From the NCBI RefSeq assembly GCF_000550805.1, contig NZ_CP004353.1, forward strand, positions 930,001 through 994,000: DNA of 64,000 nt. The letters are read 5' to 3'. Made by a program: the position numbers and the translations under genes. Shown here in pieces: positions 8,940 through 19,341 of the stretch; positions within the stretch are counted from its first letter, which is position 1, and each line of letters begins with the position of its first letter. The notes below the pieces were generated by a model. The model made no database searches, had not been told where the DNA came from, and worked only from the letters and a program-made list of their open reading frames with translations. The stretch comes from Corynebacterium vitaeruminis DSM 20294. Lineage in GTDB: Bacteria; Actinomycetota; Actinomycetes; Mycobacteriales; Mycobacteriaceae.

Positions 8940-10015
8940 TCGCTGAGGCGATTCATGCGCTCGACGAGCCCGTCCCACGACGCGAACGGCAGCGTCAACC
9001 ACGTAAACGCCAAGTTGCGCAGCCGGAGGGTGGCCACCTGAGGCTCGTCGAGAAGCGCGCCTTCTACGGAAAGGCCGTCTGCCAACGCCTCGCGCTGGGA
9101 AAGCGCCAGGCGATCGAGCGTCGCGGCGTACTCGTGCGCGTCGCAGATCTCCTCCAGCGTGCGGAAACCCGCCGCCTCGTAGAGCTCCTCGGCGCCGAAA
9201 TCGAGGAGCTTCTTCGCGCTCAGGATGCCCCGGGGATTGACGAGGTTCTGCGGGTGCGGGTGTGCCGTGCCGATCCGATCGCCGGGGACGTCGACGAGCC
9301 CCACGCACCACGCGAGCGTCTCCAGCGCCGCGACCTGGTCGAGCACGGCGCCCACGGCGGGTGCGCCCTCCCCGCGGGAGAACGCATCAAACAGCCGCTG
9401 CTCCTGGTCGGTGAGCGTGACCAGCGCCAGGTCGAAGCGGTCGGACAACCCGGCAACGTCCGGCGTCTTGCCGCGCCACACGGCGCGCGCGACCTCGATG
9501 AGCACGGCCAGGCACACGATCCTATCGACGACCTCGCCGACCTCCGGCAGCACGAGCTCGGACACCTCCGGCACGGGGACCGCGTCCACGTCGACGCGGT
9601 AGCCCTGGCGCACTAGCGCCGTGCGCACCCGCCTAGCCCGCTCGACCGCCCGGGCGTTGAACGCGGGGACCAAACCCGGCGTGTACAAAACGCGGTTGCC
9701 GAAGGCGTCGAAAAGCTCGCCGGAGGCGTCAACGAACAGCACCGACGTGCCTGCCGCCCACGACGCGGCATCGTCGGGAACGCGATCGCCGGGGAAGTCA
9801 TAGCGGGTCAGCGAGCGGCCGAGCTGGTTCATGAACGGCTGCACCGCGAACGGGTCGATGCCCGCGTCGACCGCGATGCGCTCGTTGATCCGGCCCGCCT
9901 GGTCGAGGAACTCCTCGCGCAGCGCGCGGGATTCTGGCGTGCCGGCGTACAGCGGGCGCGGGGCGGGGCCGCCGGGCAGGGCGGCGTTTTCGGCGGAGTA
10001 AGCAATGATGGTCAT
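8936..10015 (-). CDS. Uncharacterised 359-aa protein, distantly DUF4272-like
   Basis: I do not recognise this gene with confidence. The N-terminal third (ATYAG-PESRALREEFLDQAGRINERIAVDAGID) is followed by a beta-rich segment that resembles a phosphoesterase or ATP-grasp edge but has no motif I can name. The C-terminal two thirds are helical and Leu/Ala-rich, with RAWVL-like blocks (CLAVLIEVARAVWRG, ALETLAWCVGLVD) reminiscent of DUF4272 proteins. No signal peptide or membrane helix. It starts 3 bp after the stop of the MFS exporter gene and should be co-translated with it. A soluble partner of that exporter is possible but unproven. Confidence 0.75.
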   Translation of the reverse strand: MTIIAYSAENAALPGGPAPRPLYAGTPESRALREEFLDQAGRINERIAVDAGIDPFAVQPFMNQLGRSLTRYDFPGDRVPDDAASWAAGTSVLFVDASGELFDAFGNRVLYTPGLVPAFNARAVERARRVRTALVRQGYRVDVDAVPVPEVSELVLPEVGEVVDRIVCLAVLIEVARAVWRGKTPDVAGLSDRFDLALVTLTDQEQRLFDAFSRGEGAPAVGAVLDQVAALETLAWCVGLVDVPGDRIGTAHPHPQNLVNPRGILSAKKLLDFGAEELYEAAGFRTLEEICDAHEYAATLDRLALSQREALADGLSVEGALLDEPQVATLRLRNLAFTWLTLPFASWDGLVERMNRLSD

Positions 10016-10018
10016 AGC

Positions 10019-11206
10019 CTACGATTGTGCCACCAGCTGGTCCTCGACGAAGACGGGGCGCGTGGCGAAGTAGGCGCCGGCGATCGTGAGCAAAGACGTC
10101 GCGACCATCATGAGGCCCACGCCGTGAAAGCTGCCCGTGTGCTCGTGGATGAAACCCGCCGCGACGGGGCCGAAGGCGGCGATCGAGTAGCCCATGCCCT
10201 GCCCGAACGACGACAGCGCCGTCGCGCCCGCCATCGTCTTCGCGCGCACGTTGACCAGGGTGAGCCCGATCGGGAACGTGATCGGCCCGAGCCCGGATAG
10301 AACGATCCAGACCCACGGCGCCGAAGCCGGCGCGTACGCGAGCCCGATGTGGGCGACGATGAACATCGCGCCGAACCCCACCAGCCACGGGAACGGCCGC
10401 TCGAAGCGCGCCACGATCCACGGCCCGGCGACGTTGAGCACCACCGCGAGGATCGACCACACCGCCAGCATCGTCGCCGCGAACTGCTTCGACAGCCCGG
10501 CGGCGACGTACATCTGCGGGATGAACGCCATGAGGATGTAGGTGGTAAAACTCGTCGTGCCAAACATGATCGCGATGCCGATGCCCACCTTGGCCCGCCA
10601 CACGGGCACCTTTTGCTTCGTCGCGGCGCTGGAATACTCCTCCGTGACCGCCGCGCGCGGGCGGCGCAAGAACGGCAGCCACGCGAGCGAGGCCACGAGC
10701 CCCAAAAGCCCCCACCCGCCGAGCGAGACCTGCCAGCCGGGCGCGGAGTCCAGGGCCACGACCACCGGCGCGATCGCCTGGAACAGCTGCGAGGCGCACA
10801 GGTAGGTCATCGTCACCGCCGAGACGCGCTCGGGGAAGAACGCGCGCACCGCGAGCGGCAACACGGCGTTCGTGATGCCGATCGCGAATAGCGCCACCGC
10901 CGAGCCGATAAGCAGCGCCGGCACCGACGGCCCGAGCACGCGGCCGAGCTGCCCCAGCCCCGTGAACGCCATCGCGATCGCGAGCGCCTGCGACACCGTC
11001 AGCCGCCGCATGAGCCGCGGGGCGACGAACGCCGAGAGCGCGAACATGATCGTCGGAATCGTACCCAGGATGCCCACGATGCTCGAGCCGACCCCGAGCG
11101 ACTTTTGGATCTCCGGCACCAGCGGCGACACGGCGGTCACCATGGTGCGCAGATTAAACGCGGTTAAAACGATGGACAGGAGCGCAAGCGGGGTGGGGTT
11201 TCTCAC
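10019..11206 (-). CDS. MFS transporter, CynX/NimT type (395 aa)
   Basis: A 12-helix major facilitator of the cyanate/2-nitroimidazole (CynX/NimT, YeaN) subfamily. The first helix, LALLSIVLTAFNLRTMVTAVSPLVPEI, carries the subfamily's N-L-R pattern, and LMRRL follows helix 2. Helices alternate with short loops throughout; a longer basic cytoplasmic loop lies in the middle (RRPRAAVTEEYSSAATKQK). The start is a GTG at 11206, 8 nt after a TAGGCT box, so probably leaderless. It is the first gene of a two-gene unit with the unknown gene at 8936. Substrate not predictable. Confidence 0.85.
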   Translation of the reverse strand: MRNPTPLALLSIVLTAFNLRTMVTAVSPLVPEIQKSLGVGSSIVGILGTIPTIMFALSAFVAPRLMRRLTVSQALAIAMAFTGLGQLGRVLGPSVPALLIGSAVALFAIGITNAVLPLAVRAFFPERVSAVTMTYLCASQLFQAIAPVVVALDSAPGWQVSLGGWGLLGLVASLAWLPFLRRPRAAVTEEYSSAATKQKVPVWRAKVGIGIAIMFGTTSFTTYILMAFIPQMYVAAGLSKQFAATMLAVWSILAVVLNVAGPWIVARFERPFPWLVGFGAMFIVAHIGLAYAPASAPWVWIVLSGLGPITFPIGLTLVNVRAKTMAGATALSSFGQGMGYSIAAFGPVAAGFIHEHTGSFHGVGLMMVATSLLTIAGAYFATRPVFVEDQLVAQS

Positions 11207-11221
11207 TCTTGCTTAGCCTAG

Positions 11222-11250
11222 TCTTTGCTTTTTGCTTTCCGACGCCAAGG
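11222..11250 (-). repeat. Dispersed short motif, copy 2 (MFS-yccF divergent gap)
   Basis: Minus-strand CCTTGGCGTCGGAAAGC followed by AAAAAGC. It sits between two divergent leaderless promoters. Confidence 0.5.
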
Positions 11251-11275
11251 GTAACCGTTCGTTATCCTTGGGGTT

Positions 11276-11689
11276 ATGAAACTCCTGTTGAATATCCTGT
11301 GGCTGATTACCGGCGGGATCTGGCTCGCGCTCGGGTACTGGCTGTTCGGGCTCATCGCCTGCCTGTTTATCGTGACGATCCCGGCGGGGGTGGCCAGCTT
11401 CCGCATGGCCAGCTACGCGCTGTGGCCGTTCGGGCGCACCGTCGTCCAGCCGGTCAACGGCTCCGGCGCCATGAGCGGGGTGAGCAACGTGATCTGGTTC
11501 GTGGTCGCGGGCATGTGGCTGGCGCTTGGGCACGTGAGCACCGCGATCGCCCAGGCGGTGACCATCGTCGGCATCCCGCTGGCGATCGCGAACCTGAAGC
11601 TCATCCCGGTGACCTGCTTCCCGTTCGGCAAGACAATCGTCGACAGCGACGCCATCCCCTTCGGGTACCGCCCGATGGTGACCATGTAG
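11276..11689 (+). CDS. yccF: YccF-family small inner-membrane protein (137 aa)
   Basis: Two tandem copies of the YccF domain, each with a hydrophobic hairpin and a G-I-W-LALG pattern (NILWLITGGIWLALGYW; NVIWFVVAGMWLALGH) and an F-FG or PFG-T turn after it (ALWPFGRTVV; CFPFGKTIV). This duplicated layout is diagnostic of the family, whose function is unknown. Expected in the cytoplasmic membrane. A TATCCT box ends 7 nt before the ATG and there is no Shine-Dalgarno, so it is probably leaderless. A strong terminator follows. Confidence 0.88.
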   Translation: MKLLLNILWLITGGIWLALGYWLFGLIACLFIVTIPAGVASFRMASYALWPFGRTVVQPVNGSGAMSGVSNVIWFVVAGMWLALGHVSTAIAQAVTIVGIPLAIANLKLIPVTCFPFGKTIVDSDAIPFGYRPMVTM

Positions 11690-11708
11690 GAAAAGGGCAT
11701 GGTTGTGG

Positions 11709-11738
11709 GGCGCGTTGGCGTGTGCCAGCGCGCCTTTT
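11709..11738 (+). terminator. Terminator after yccF
   Basis: GGCGCG-TTGGC pairs with GCCAG-CGCGCC around a GTGT loop and is followed by TTTT. Confidence 0.85.
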
Positions 11739-11755
11739 CGGCGTTGTTGGGGGTG

Positions 11756-12742
11756 TTAGTGGTACACGCGGCGGACTGTGCCGTCGACGCGTTCTAACCG
11801 GCCGCGGGTACTAGGACCTGCCGGGTCATCGTCGTTGACCCCGTTGTGGTACGCGCAGCAGGTTGTGAGGTTCGAGCTGGTGGTGTGCCCACCGTACTGC
11901 CACGGCAGGAGGTGATGAACCTGGCACTCATCAGCAGGCTTGTTGCACCCTTCCCACGCACAGGTCGGGTTTTCCACCGCCGCCAACACCCGCTGCTTGG
12001 TGTTGGCAAACCGCTTCGACCGCACCAAGTCCACTGGTCCTTCGACCGGGTGGATCAACGCGAACCCCCAGTTGTCATCCAGCCTGGCGCCGACGATCTC
12101 ACAACTAGTACGTGTCACCCCGTCGGAGCAGGAAAACACCGTCTCATCCCCAGTACCGTCTAACACCGTGTCGGCCTTGTCTAGGGGGATGGTGACAATC
12201 GGACGCAGGATCGTCTCCACCGACCTTCCGCCGGTGATTGCTTGGTGCAGCGCATCGACGGGGTCGTCGGCGTTTTTGACCGGGTCGTACAAGCTGGCGA
12301 TCATGGCTGCGGGTCCGGTGATCCGCATCGACCAGAGTTGGTCACTGTACCGGCTCACCGACACCCCTAGTTTCCTGGTGCGGGGTGTGGCAAGTTCTAC
12401 GAGCAGGGTAAGGCCGCGTTTTTTGATCTGCTTCGGATTACCCTTTGTGTGGCATAGAAGGCGGCGCAGCTGCCATTTCTTGCGGCTGCTTTTGACTCTT
12501 TTGGCTAGTTTCTCGATGACGATAAGCGTGTCGAGGCTGTGGTGGTTGTCCTCGATGGCCTTCGCGCAGATGACTGCTGCGGGGTCGGTGGTGGACCCGT
12601 AGACCGCGGTGAGGGCATACAAGGTGGCGGCGGTGTCGTGGGGGAGGAGGTGAAAAAGTTCTGCGCGGCTTTTCCCGGTGGCTGCGCGGATGAGCCCCAT
12701 GGGGGCTTTCAAAAGCGCGGCGAGGGTGTCAAGCGGATTCAT
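11756..12742 (-). CDS. HNH endonuclease with DUF222 domain (13E12-type, ~328 aa)
   Basis: A putative homing-like nuclease of the DUF222-HNH class, multi-copy in many Actinobacteria and absent from others. The C-terminal HNH site is complete: C-W-E-G-C, then C-Q-V-HH-L-P-W, Asn in SSNLTTCC, and AYHN. The N-terminal helical DUF222 part is shorter than usual (members often exceed 400 aa). The frame extends to 12820, but the ATG at 12742 (MNPLDTLAALLKAP) is the natural start. Base composition is visibly lower in GC than the neighbours, and the gene interrupts an otherwise conserved region before pgi, so it was probably acquired. It converges on yccF. Confidence 0.85.
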   Translation of the reverse strand: MNPLDTLAALLKAPMGLIRAATGKSRAELFHLLPHDTAATLYALTAVYGSTTDPAAVICAKAIEDNHHSLDTLIVIEKLAKRVKSSRKKWQLRRLLCHTKGNPKQIKKRGLTLLVELATPRTRKLGVSVSRYSDQLWSMRITGPAAMIASLYDPVKNADDPVDALHQAITGGRSVETILRPIVTIPLDKADTVLDGTGDETVFSCSDGVTRTSCEIVGARLDDNWGFALIHPVEGPVDLVRSKRFANTKQRVLAAVENPTCAWEGCNKPADECQVHHLLPWQYGGHTTSSNLTTCCAYHNGVNDDDPAGPSTRGRLERVDGTVRRVYH

Positions 12743-12805
12743 GCCCCGAAAGCTAACAACCCACCCAACACCCGGCAACCCCCGAAATCTCAACACGCCG
12801 ATTTC

Positions 12806-12840
12806 TGTGGATAAACCCACGCAGGGAAAAGTTATCCACA
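12806..12840. promoter_or_regulatory. Two perfect inverted DnaA boxes
   Basis: TGTGGATAA (12806-12814) and TTATCCACA (12832-12840) are both exact consensus DnaA boxes, facing each other across 17 bp and extended outward by GATTTC/GATTTCGG arms. They lie just upstream of the HNH gene, between it and pgi. Confidence 0.75.
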
Positions 12841-12875
12841 GATTTCGGCGGTTTCACGCATAAAGAGTTGCGCAC

Positions 12876-12890
12876 CCGGCGTTAGGCCGG
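12876..12890 (-). terminator. Weak terminator after pgi
   Basis: Minus-strand CCGGC-CTAAC-GCCGG just after the pgi stop codon. A short CTTT lies some 10 nt further on but there is no true T-run. Confidence 0.4.
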
Positions 12891-12892
12891 TA

Positions 12893-14530
<1,638 letters not shown>

Positions 14531-14693
14531 GCCGTGCTCCTTTTAACTAGCTGCAAGTAAGAGATTGTGACCGTTTGTGTGGACTTGTGCCCGCTCTCAT
14601 GGTCACGCCTACCCTTTACGGTAGTCAAAACCCGCCCCGCACGCTCGCCCACCGCGTTGGCGAATATGTCACACCACGGAAACCAAAAAGGGG

Positions 14694-14706
14694 CATAGTG
14701 GGAGGT
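14694..14706 (+). promoter_or_regulatory. Leaderless promoter of the gabD-like gene
   Basis: CATAGT (14694-14699), 7-nt spacer, then ATG at 14707. The same hexamer and spacing occurs before pepD. The GGGAGG in the spacer is only 1 nt from the ATG, too close to act as a Shine-Dalgarno. Confidence 0.5.
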
Positions 14707-16173
14707 ATGACACAGGCAACAGACTTTGACATCACGGCCTTCGACACCGGGCTGTTCATCGGCGGCGAGTTCGTCGACGCCTCCGATCGCGAGACCTTCG
14801 ATGTGATCAACCCCAGCGATGGCACGGTGCTCGCCAGCGTAGCGTCGGCAAGCGAAAGCGACGCCACGCGCGCACTGGACTTGGCGGGGGGCGCGCAGCT
14901 CCAGTGGGCGCAGACACCCGCGCGCACCCGCAGCGAAATTCTCTATCGCGCATACGAGCTGCTCATGGCCAACGCGGACAAGCTCGCGTGGCTGCAGTCG
15001 ATGGAGCTCGGGCGCGCGCTGCCGGACTCGCTCGCGGAGGTGGCCTACGGCGCGGAGTTTTTCCGCTGGTTCGCCGAGGAGGCAGTGCGCATTCGCGGCG
15101 ACTTTAGGCCGAGCCCGGCCGGCAACGCGCGGATCATCGTGACGCAGCAGCCGGTAGGGCCCACGCTCGCGATCACCCCGTGGAACTTCCCGCTGGCGAT
15201 GGGCACGCGCAAGATCGGACCGGCCCTGGCGGCTGGCTGCACGATCATCGTCAAGCCCGCCTCGAAAACCCCGCTGACCATGCTGTTCCTCGCGCGCGTG
15301 CTCAAGGAGGCGGGGCTGCCCGACGGGGTCATCGCCGTGCTGCCCACCGCGCACGCGAATAACGTCTCCGGCCTGCTCGAGGACCCGCGCCTGCGCAAGC
15401 TCACCTTCACCGGCTCGACGCAGGTCGGCCAGATGCTGGCGGAGAAGGCGGCCAAGCACAGCCTCAAGGTCTCCCTCGAGCTCGGCGGCAACGCTCCCTA
15501 CGTGGTCCTCGACGACGCCGACATCGAGCTGGCAGCCAACGCCATCGCCGTGGCGAAGATGCGCGGCGCGGGGCAGGTGTGCATCGCGGCGAACCGCTTC
15601 CTCGTTCACGAGTCGATCCGGGAGGAGTTCGTGGCCAAGGTCGCAGACGTCATGCGCTCGTTCACGCTCGGACGCGCGACCGATCCGGGCGTCACCTTCG
15701 GCGCGCTGTCCGGCGACGACCAGGTCGAAACGGTCACGAACCTGGTCAACGACGCGCTCTCCAAGGGAGCGACCAGCGTGCTCCCGGCGGGGCTGCCGGT
15801 GGGCCTTCCCGCGGGCGGCTCCTACTATCCCGCGACGGTGCTCGACAACGTGCCCGCCGCGGCGGCGATCGCAAACAGCGAGATCTTCGGCCCCGTCGTC
15901 GCGGTGCAGTCCTTCTCGACCGTCGAGGAGGCCATCGCGATCGCCAACGACACCCCGTTCGGCCTGGCAGCCTACGTCTTCGGCCGCGATCTCGGCCGCG
16001 CGATTAAGGTCGCCGAGCGCATCGAGGCGGGCATGGTCGCGGTGAACAAGGGCGGCATCTCCGACCCCGCGGCCCCCTTCGGCGGCGTCAAGGAGTCCGG
16101 CCTCGGCCGCGAGGGCGGCTTCGAGGGGATCTTCGAGTACCTCGAGCCGAAGCTCATTAGCATTCCGCTCTAG
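14707..16173 (+). CDS. gabD: Succinate-semialdehyde dehydrogenase, GabD-type (488 aa)
   Basis: Oxidises succinate semialdehyde to succinate with NAD(P)+. Aldehyde-dehydrogenase features are complete: PWNFPLAMGTRKIGPALAAGC, the general-base Glu at about residue 258 (LELGGNAPYVV) and the catalytic Cys at about residue 292 (GQVCIAANRF), then EIFGPVV and the C-terminal PFGGVKESGLGREGG. The GNAP and ANRF wording is that of GabD/SSADH rather than betaine-aldehyde dehydrogenases. The frame extends upstream to 14575, but the ATG at 14707 gives the normal length. No GABA transaminase gene is nearby, so the physiological substrate is an inference. Confidence 0.85.
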   Translation: MTQATDFDITAFDTGLFIGGEFVDASDRETFDVINPSDGTVLASVASASESDATRALDLAGGAQLQWAQTPARTRSEILYRAYELLMANADKLAWLQSMELGRALPDSLAEVAYGAEFFRWFAEEAVRIRGDFRPSPAGNARIIVTQQPVGPTLAITPWNFPLAMGTRKIGPALAAGCTIIVKPASKTPLTMLFLARVLKEAGLPDGVIAVLPTAHANNVSGLLEDPRLRKLTFTGSTQVGQMLAEKAAKHSLKVSLELGGNAPYVVLDDADIELAANAIAVAKMRGAGQVCIAANRFLVHESIREEFVAKVADVMRSFTLGRATDPGVTFGALSGDDQVETVTNLVNDALSKGATSVLPAGLPVGLPAGGSYYPATVLDNVPAAAAIANSEIFGPVVAVQSFSTVEEAIAIANDTPFGLAAYVFGRDLGRAIKVAERIEAGMVAVNKGGISDPAAPFGGVKESGLGREGGFEGIFEYLEPKLISIPL

Positions 16174-16212
16174 CTTTTGCTTGTCGACGGGGTGCCTTCG
16201 GCGTCGAAACGC
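16173..16212. repeat. Dispersed short motif, copy 3 (head-to-head pair)
   Basis: Minus-strand CGTCGACAAGCAAAAGC at 16189-16173 and a plus-strand half copy, GGTGCCTTCGGCGTCGAAACGC, at 16191-16212, directly after the gabD stop. Confidence 0.45.
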
Positions 16213-16248
16213 GAGTTACTCGTGATCGTCCTTATAACCGTGATCGCC

Positions 16249-16312
16249 CTACTGGGCGATCACCCTACTGGGCGATCACCCTGCTGGGCGATCACCCTGC
16301 TGGGCGATCACC
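16249..16312. repeat. Four tandem 16-bp repeats over the chorismate mutase stop
   Basis: Four perfectly phased units of CTRCTGGGCGATCACC, at 16249, 16265, 16281 and 16297. Units 1 and 2 have A, units 3 and 4 have G at the third base. The TCA that encodes the chorismate mutase stop lies inside unit 4. GGG-GATC-CCC within each unit is near-palindromic. A VNTR-like locus. Confidence 0.93.
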
Positions 16313-16619
16313 CTAGCTTGCCGCGCCCCATGCGCAGCAGCAGGTTGGCCAGCGCCGGGCCCTCCTCGCCGATCTCCTCGCGGAACTGGTTGATGATGGC
16401 CACCTCGCGGGTGTGGACGAGGCGGGTGCCGCCGGAGCCCATGCGGGTCTTGCCGATGGCCTTGGAGATCTGCGCGCGGCGCTTGACGGCGGCGAGGATC
16501 TCCTTGTCGAGGCGGTCGATCTCCTTGCGGTACTGCTGAATCTCCGCGTCCGAGAGTGGATCATCAGTGCCGGTAGGCATGCGGATTTCGAAGTTGTTAT
16601 CAGCAGAAGTCATGCTCAT
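16308..16619 (-). CDS. Monofunctional chorismate mutase, AroQ type (103 aa)
   Basis: Converts chorismate to prephenate for Phe/Tyr synthesis. The small all-helical protein has the AroQ pattern IDRLDKEILAAVKRRAQISKAIGKTR, with the active-site Arg/Lys residues, then RLVHTREVAIINQFREEIGEEG and the C-terminal LLLRMGRGKLG. In Corynebacteriales this enzyme is strongly activated by DAHP synthase, binding through the C-terminal end, here RMGRGKLG. Start candidates are ATG 16619 and ATG 16613; both are weakly supported. The last codons lie in a 16-bp tandem repeat. The pairing with the divergent pcrA is conserved in mycobacteria. Confidence 0.9.
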   Translation of the reverse strand: MSMTSADNNFEIRMPTGTDDPLSDAEIQQYRKEIDRLDKEILAAVKRRAQISKAIGKTRMGSGGTRLVHTREVAIINQFREEIGEEGPALANLLLRMGRGKLG

Positions 16620-16728
16620 ATCTTGCCACGGAAACCTTTCGCGTCGAAAGTGACCCCACCAGATTTCTGGCGCCGGCATCGACGCTGGGTAGGGGCAGTG
16701 TCGCGGGGACGTTGTAGGTTGGTAGGCG

Positions 16729-19146
16729 ATGAACGTTCAACCTTTCACCCCGGCATCCTCGTCCCCCTTCGGCTCCCGTCAACCCGCCGCCGCACCGGAG
16801 CGCTTCGACCCCGCGGCCGAGATCACCGCGGGGCTTAACCCGCAGCAAAAGCAGGCGGTGGAGCACGTGGGCTCGCCGCTGCTTATCGTCGCAGGCGCAG
16901 GTTCCGGCAAGACGGCGGTGCTCACCAAGCGCATCGCCTACCTCCTGCGCATGCGCGGGGTGCACCCGGGCCAGATCCTGGCCATTACCTTCACCAACAA
17001 GGCCGCGGCCGAGATGCGCGAGCGCGTGGGCCAGCTGGTGGGGCCGGTGGCCGCACGCATGTGGGTGGCCACCTTCCACTCCACCTGCGTGCGCATCTTG
17101 CGCGAGCAGGCAGGCCTGGTGCCGGGGCTGAACACCAACTTCACCATCTATGACTCGGATGACTCCAAGCGGCTGTTGTCTATGATCGCGAAGGACATGC
17201 TGCTCGACGTCAAGCAGTTCACCCCGCGCGCGCTGGCTAACGCCATCTCCAACCTGAAAAACGAGCTCATCGACCCGGACCAGGCCGCGGCCCAGGCCAA
17301 CCAGACCCACAACCCGTACGAGACCACGGTGGCCAAGGTCTTCGCCGAGTACCAGCGGCGCCTGCGCGGGGCCAACGCCGTCGACTTTGACGACCTCATC
17401 GGGGAGACCGTGCGCATCTTCAAGGAGCACCCGCAGGTCACCGAGTACTACCGTCGCCGCTTCCGCCACGTGTTGATCGACGAGTACCAGGACACCAACC
17501 ACGCCCAGTACGTGCTCATCCACGAGCTCGTCGGCCAGGGCGAGGGGGCAAGCGAGCTGTGCGTGGTGGGTGACTCGGACCAGTCCATCTACGCCTTCCG
17601 CGGCGCGACCATCCGCAACATCGAGGAGTTCGAGCGCGACTACCCGCAGGCCACCACCATCCTGTTGGAGCAGAACTACCGCTCCACGCAGACGATCCTG
17701 GACGCGGCCAACGCGGTCATCGCGCGCAACGAGAACCGCCGCGAGAAGCGGCTGTGGACGGCGCTGGGGGAGGGCGAGAAGATCGTCGGCTACGTCGCCG
17801 ACAACGAGCACGACGAGGCCCGCTTCATCGCGACGGAGATCGACAACCTCACCGACCGGGGCGTGAACTACTCGGACATCGCGGTCATGTACCGCACCAA
17901 CAACTCCTCCCGCGCGGTGGAGGACGTGTTCATCCGCACCGGCATCCCGTACAAGGTCGTCGGCGGCACGCGCTTCTACGAGCGCAAGGAGATCCGCGAC
18001 ATCATCGCTTACCTGCGCCTGCTCGACAACCCGGACGACGAGGTCTCGCTGCGCCGGATCATCAACACCCCGCGCCGCGGCATCGGCGACAAGGCGATCG
18101 CCTTCATCAACCTACACGCGGAGAACAACCGCATCAGCTTCCACCAGGCGCTCATCGATGGCGCCGCGGACAAGGTGGGCATGCTGGGCACGCGCGGCAA
18201 GAAGGCGGTCGGCGGCTTCATGGAGCTTCTCGACGGCCTCCGGCAGGCGGCCAGCGAGTCCGTCAACGAGGTCACGGGCATGCCCGACATCGGGGAGATG
18301 GTCACCCACATCCTCGACATGACCGGCTACAAGGCGGAGCTAGAAAAGTCCAGCGACCCGCAAGACGGCGCGCGCCTCGACAACCTCAACGAGCTCGTGT
18401 CGGTGGCCCGGGAGTTCAGCTCGGAGGCGGCCAACCAGATGGCCTACCTCGCTATGGACGGCTCGGACCCCTCGGAGCTGCTCGACGAGGGCGAGCCCGC
18501 GCCGGGCAGCCTGCAGGCGTTCCTGGAGCGGGTGTCGCTCGTGGCGGACGCCGACCAGATCCCAGACGACGAGCAGGGCGTGGTCACGCTCATGACGCTG
18601 CACACCGCCAAGGGCCTGGAGTTCCCGGTGGTGTTCCTCACCGGCTGGGAGGACGGGCAGTTCCCGCACATGCGGGCGCTGGGCGACCCCAAGGAGCTGG
18701 CCGAGGAGCGCCGGCTGGCGTATGTGGGAATCACCCGCGCCCGCAAGCGCCTGTACCTGTCGCGGGCGATGATGCGCAGCTCCTGGGGCAACCCGCAGAC
18801 CAACCCGCCCTCGCGCTTCTTGGGAGAGATTCCCGACGAGCTGCTCGACTGGCGCCGGGAGGAGCCGGAGAACACCTTCCACGACGCGTGGAGCGGCTCG
18901 AGCTGGGGTGGTGCGCAGCGGTCGTCCTTCGGCGGGCCGCGGAAGCCGAAGCGGGCCCCGCAGCGCACGATGAACAAGAACCTCCAGCTGGAGGTCGGCG
19001 ACCGCGTCAACCACGAGAAGTACGGCCTAGGCACCGTGAAGTCCGTCGACGGGATTGGGGCGCACACCTCGGTGACCATCGACTTCGGTTCCAGCGGAAC
19101 CGTCCGCCTCATGCTGATCGGCGGGGTTCCGATGGAGAAGCTCTAG
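16729..19146 (+). CDS. pcrA: ATP-dependent DNA helicase PcrA/UvrD1 (805 aa)
   Basis: An SF1A 3'-to-5' helicase of nucleotide-excision repair and transcription-coupled repair. Motifs in order: the Q-motif LNPQQKQAV at about 36-44, Walker A AGAGSGKT at 55-62, motif Ia TFTNKAAAEM, Walker B DEYQDTN at about 251, GDSDQSIYAFRGA, EQNYRS, TLHTAKGLEFPVVFLTGWEDG and VGITRARKRLYLS. The C-terminus ends in a Tudor-like fold (LEVGDRVNHEKYGLGTVKSVDG) that in UvrD/PcrA contacts RNA polymerase. TAGGTT lies 8 nt before the ATG (leaderless). Position beside chorismate mutase matches mycobacterial uvrD1. Confidence 0.95.
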   Translation: MNVQPFTPASSSPFGSRQPAAAPERFDPAAEITAGLNPQQKQAVEHVGSPLLIVAGAGSGKTAVLTKRIAYLLRMRGVHPGQILAITFTNKAAAEMRERVGQLVGPVAARMWVATFHSTCVRILREQAGLVPGLNTNFTIYDSDDSKRLLSMIAKDMLLDVKQFTPRALANAISNLKNELIDPDQAAAQANQTHNPYETTVAKVFAEYQRRLRGANAVDFDDLIGETVRIFKEHPQVTEYYRRRFRHVLIDEYQDTNHAQYVLIHELVGQGEGASELCVVGDSDQSIYAFRGATIRNIEEFERDYPQATTILLEQNYRSTQTILDAANAVIARNENRREKRLWTALGEGEKIVGYVADNEHDEARFIATEIDNLTDRGVNYSDIAVMYRTNNSSRAVEDVFIRTGIPYKVVGGTRFYERKEIRDIIAYLRLLDNPDDEVSLRRIINTPRRGIGDKAIAFINLHAENNRISFHQALIDGAADKVGMLGTRGKKAVGGFMELLDGLRQAASESVNEVTGMPDIGEMVTHILDMTGYKAELEKSSDPQDGARLDNLNELVSVAREFSSEAANQMAYLAMDGSDPSELLDEGEPAPGSLQAFLERVSLVADADQIPDDEQGVVTLMTLHTAKGLEFPVVFLTGWEDGQFPHMRALGDPKELAEERRLAYVGITRARKRLYLSRAMMRSSWGNPQTNPPSRFLGEIPDELLDWRREEPENTFHDAWSGSSWGGAQRSSFGGPRKPKRAPQRTMNKNLQLEVGDRVNHEKYGLGTVKSVDGIGAHTSVTIDFGSSGTVRLMLIGGVPMEKL

Positions 19147-19341
19147 TCTTCGCGGGAGCACGTGCCAGCCCTAGGCGGCGTAAGGGAGCCGATGAGCGCG
19201 AGCTCCGGGCGACCTGGCCGCCTATCCAACCGCCATAGGAGAGCTCCTCGGCGGCGAGAGAAGCCCGGTAGGGAACGCCGCTTGCCCCACTGGGTAGGAA
19301 GCGGTCCTTCTGAAGGGCAATGAGGGTGTGTGGGCACGAAA

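Noticed and set aside
14575..14706. Upstream extension of the gabD-like frame
   Set aside because: Adds 44 residues without family similarity; ATG 14707 has a fitting -10 and normal length.
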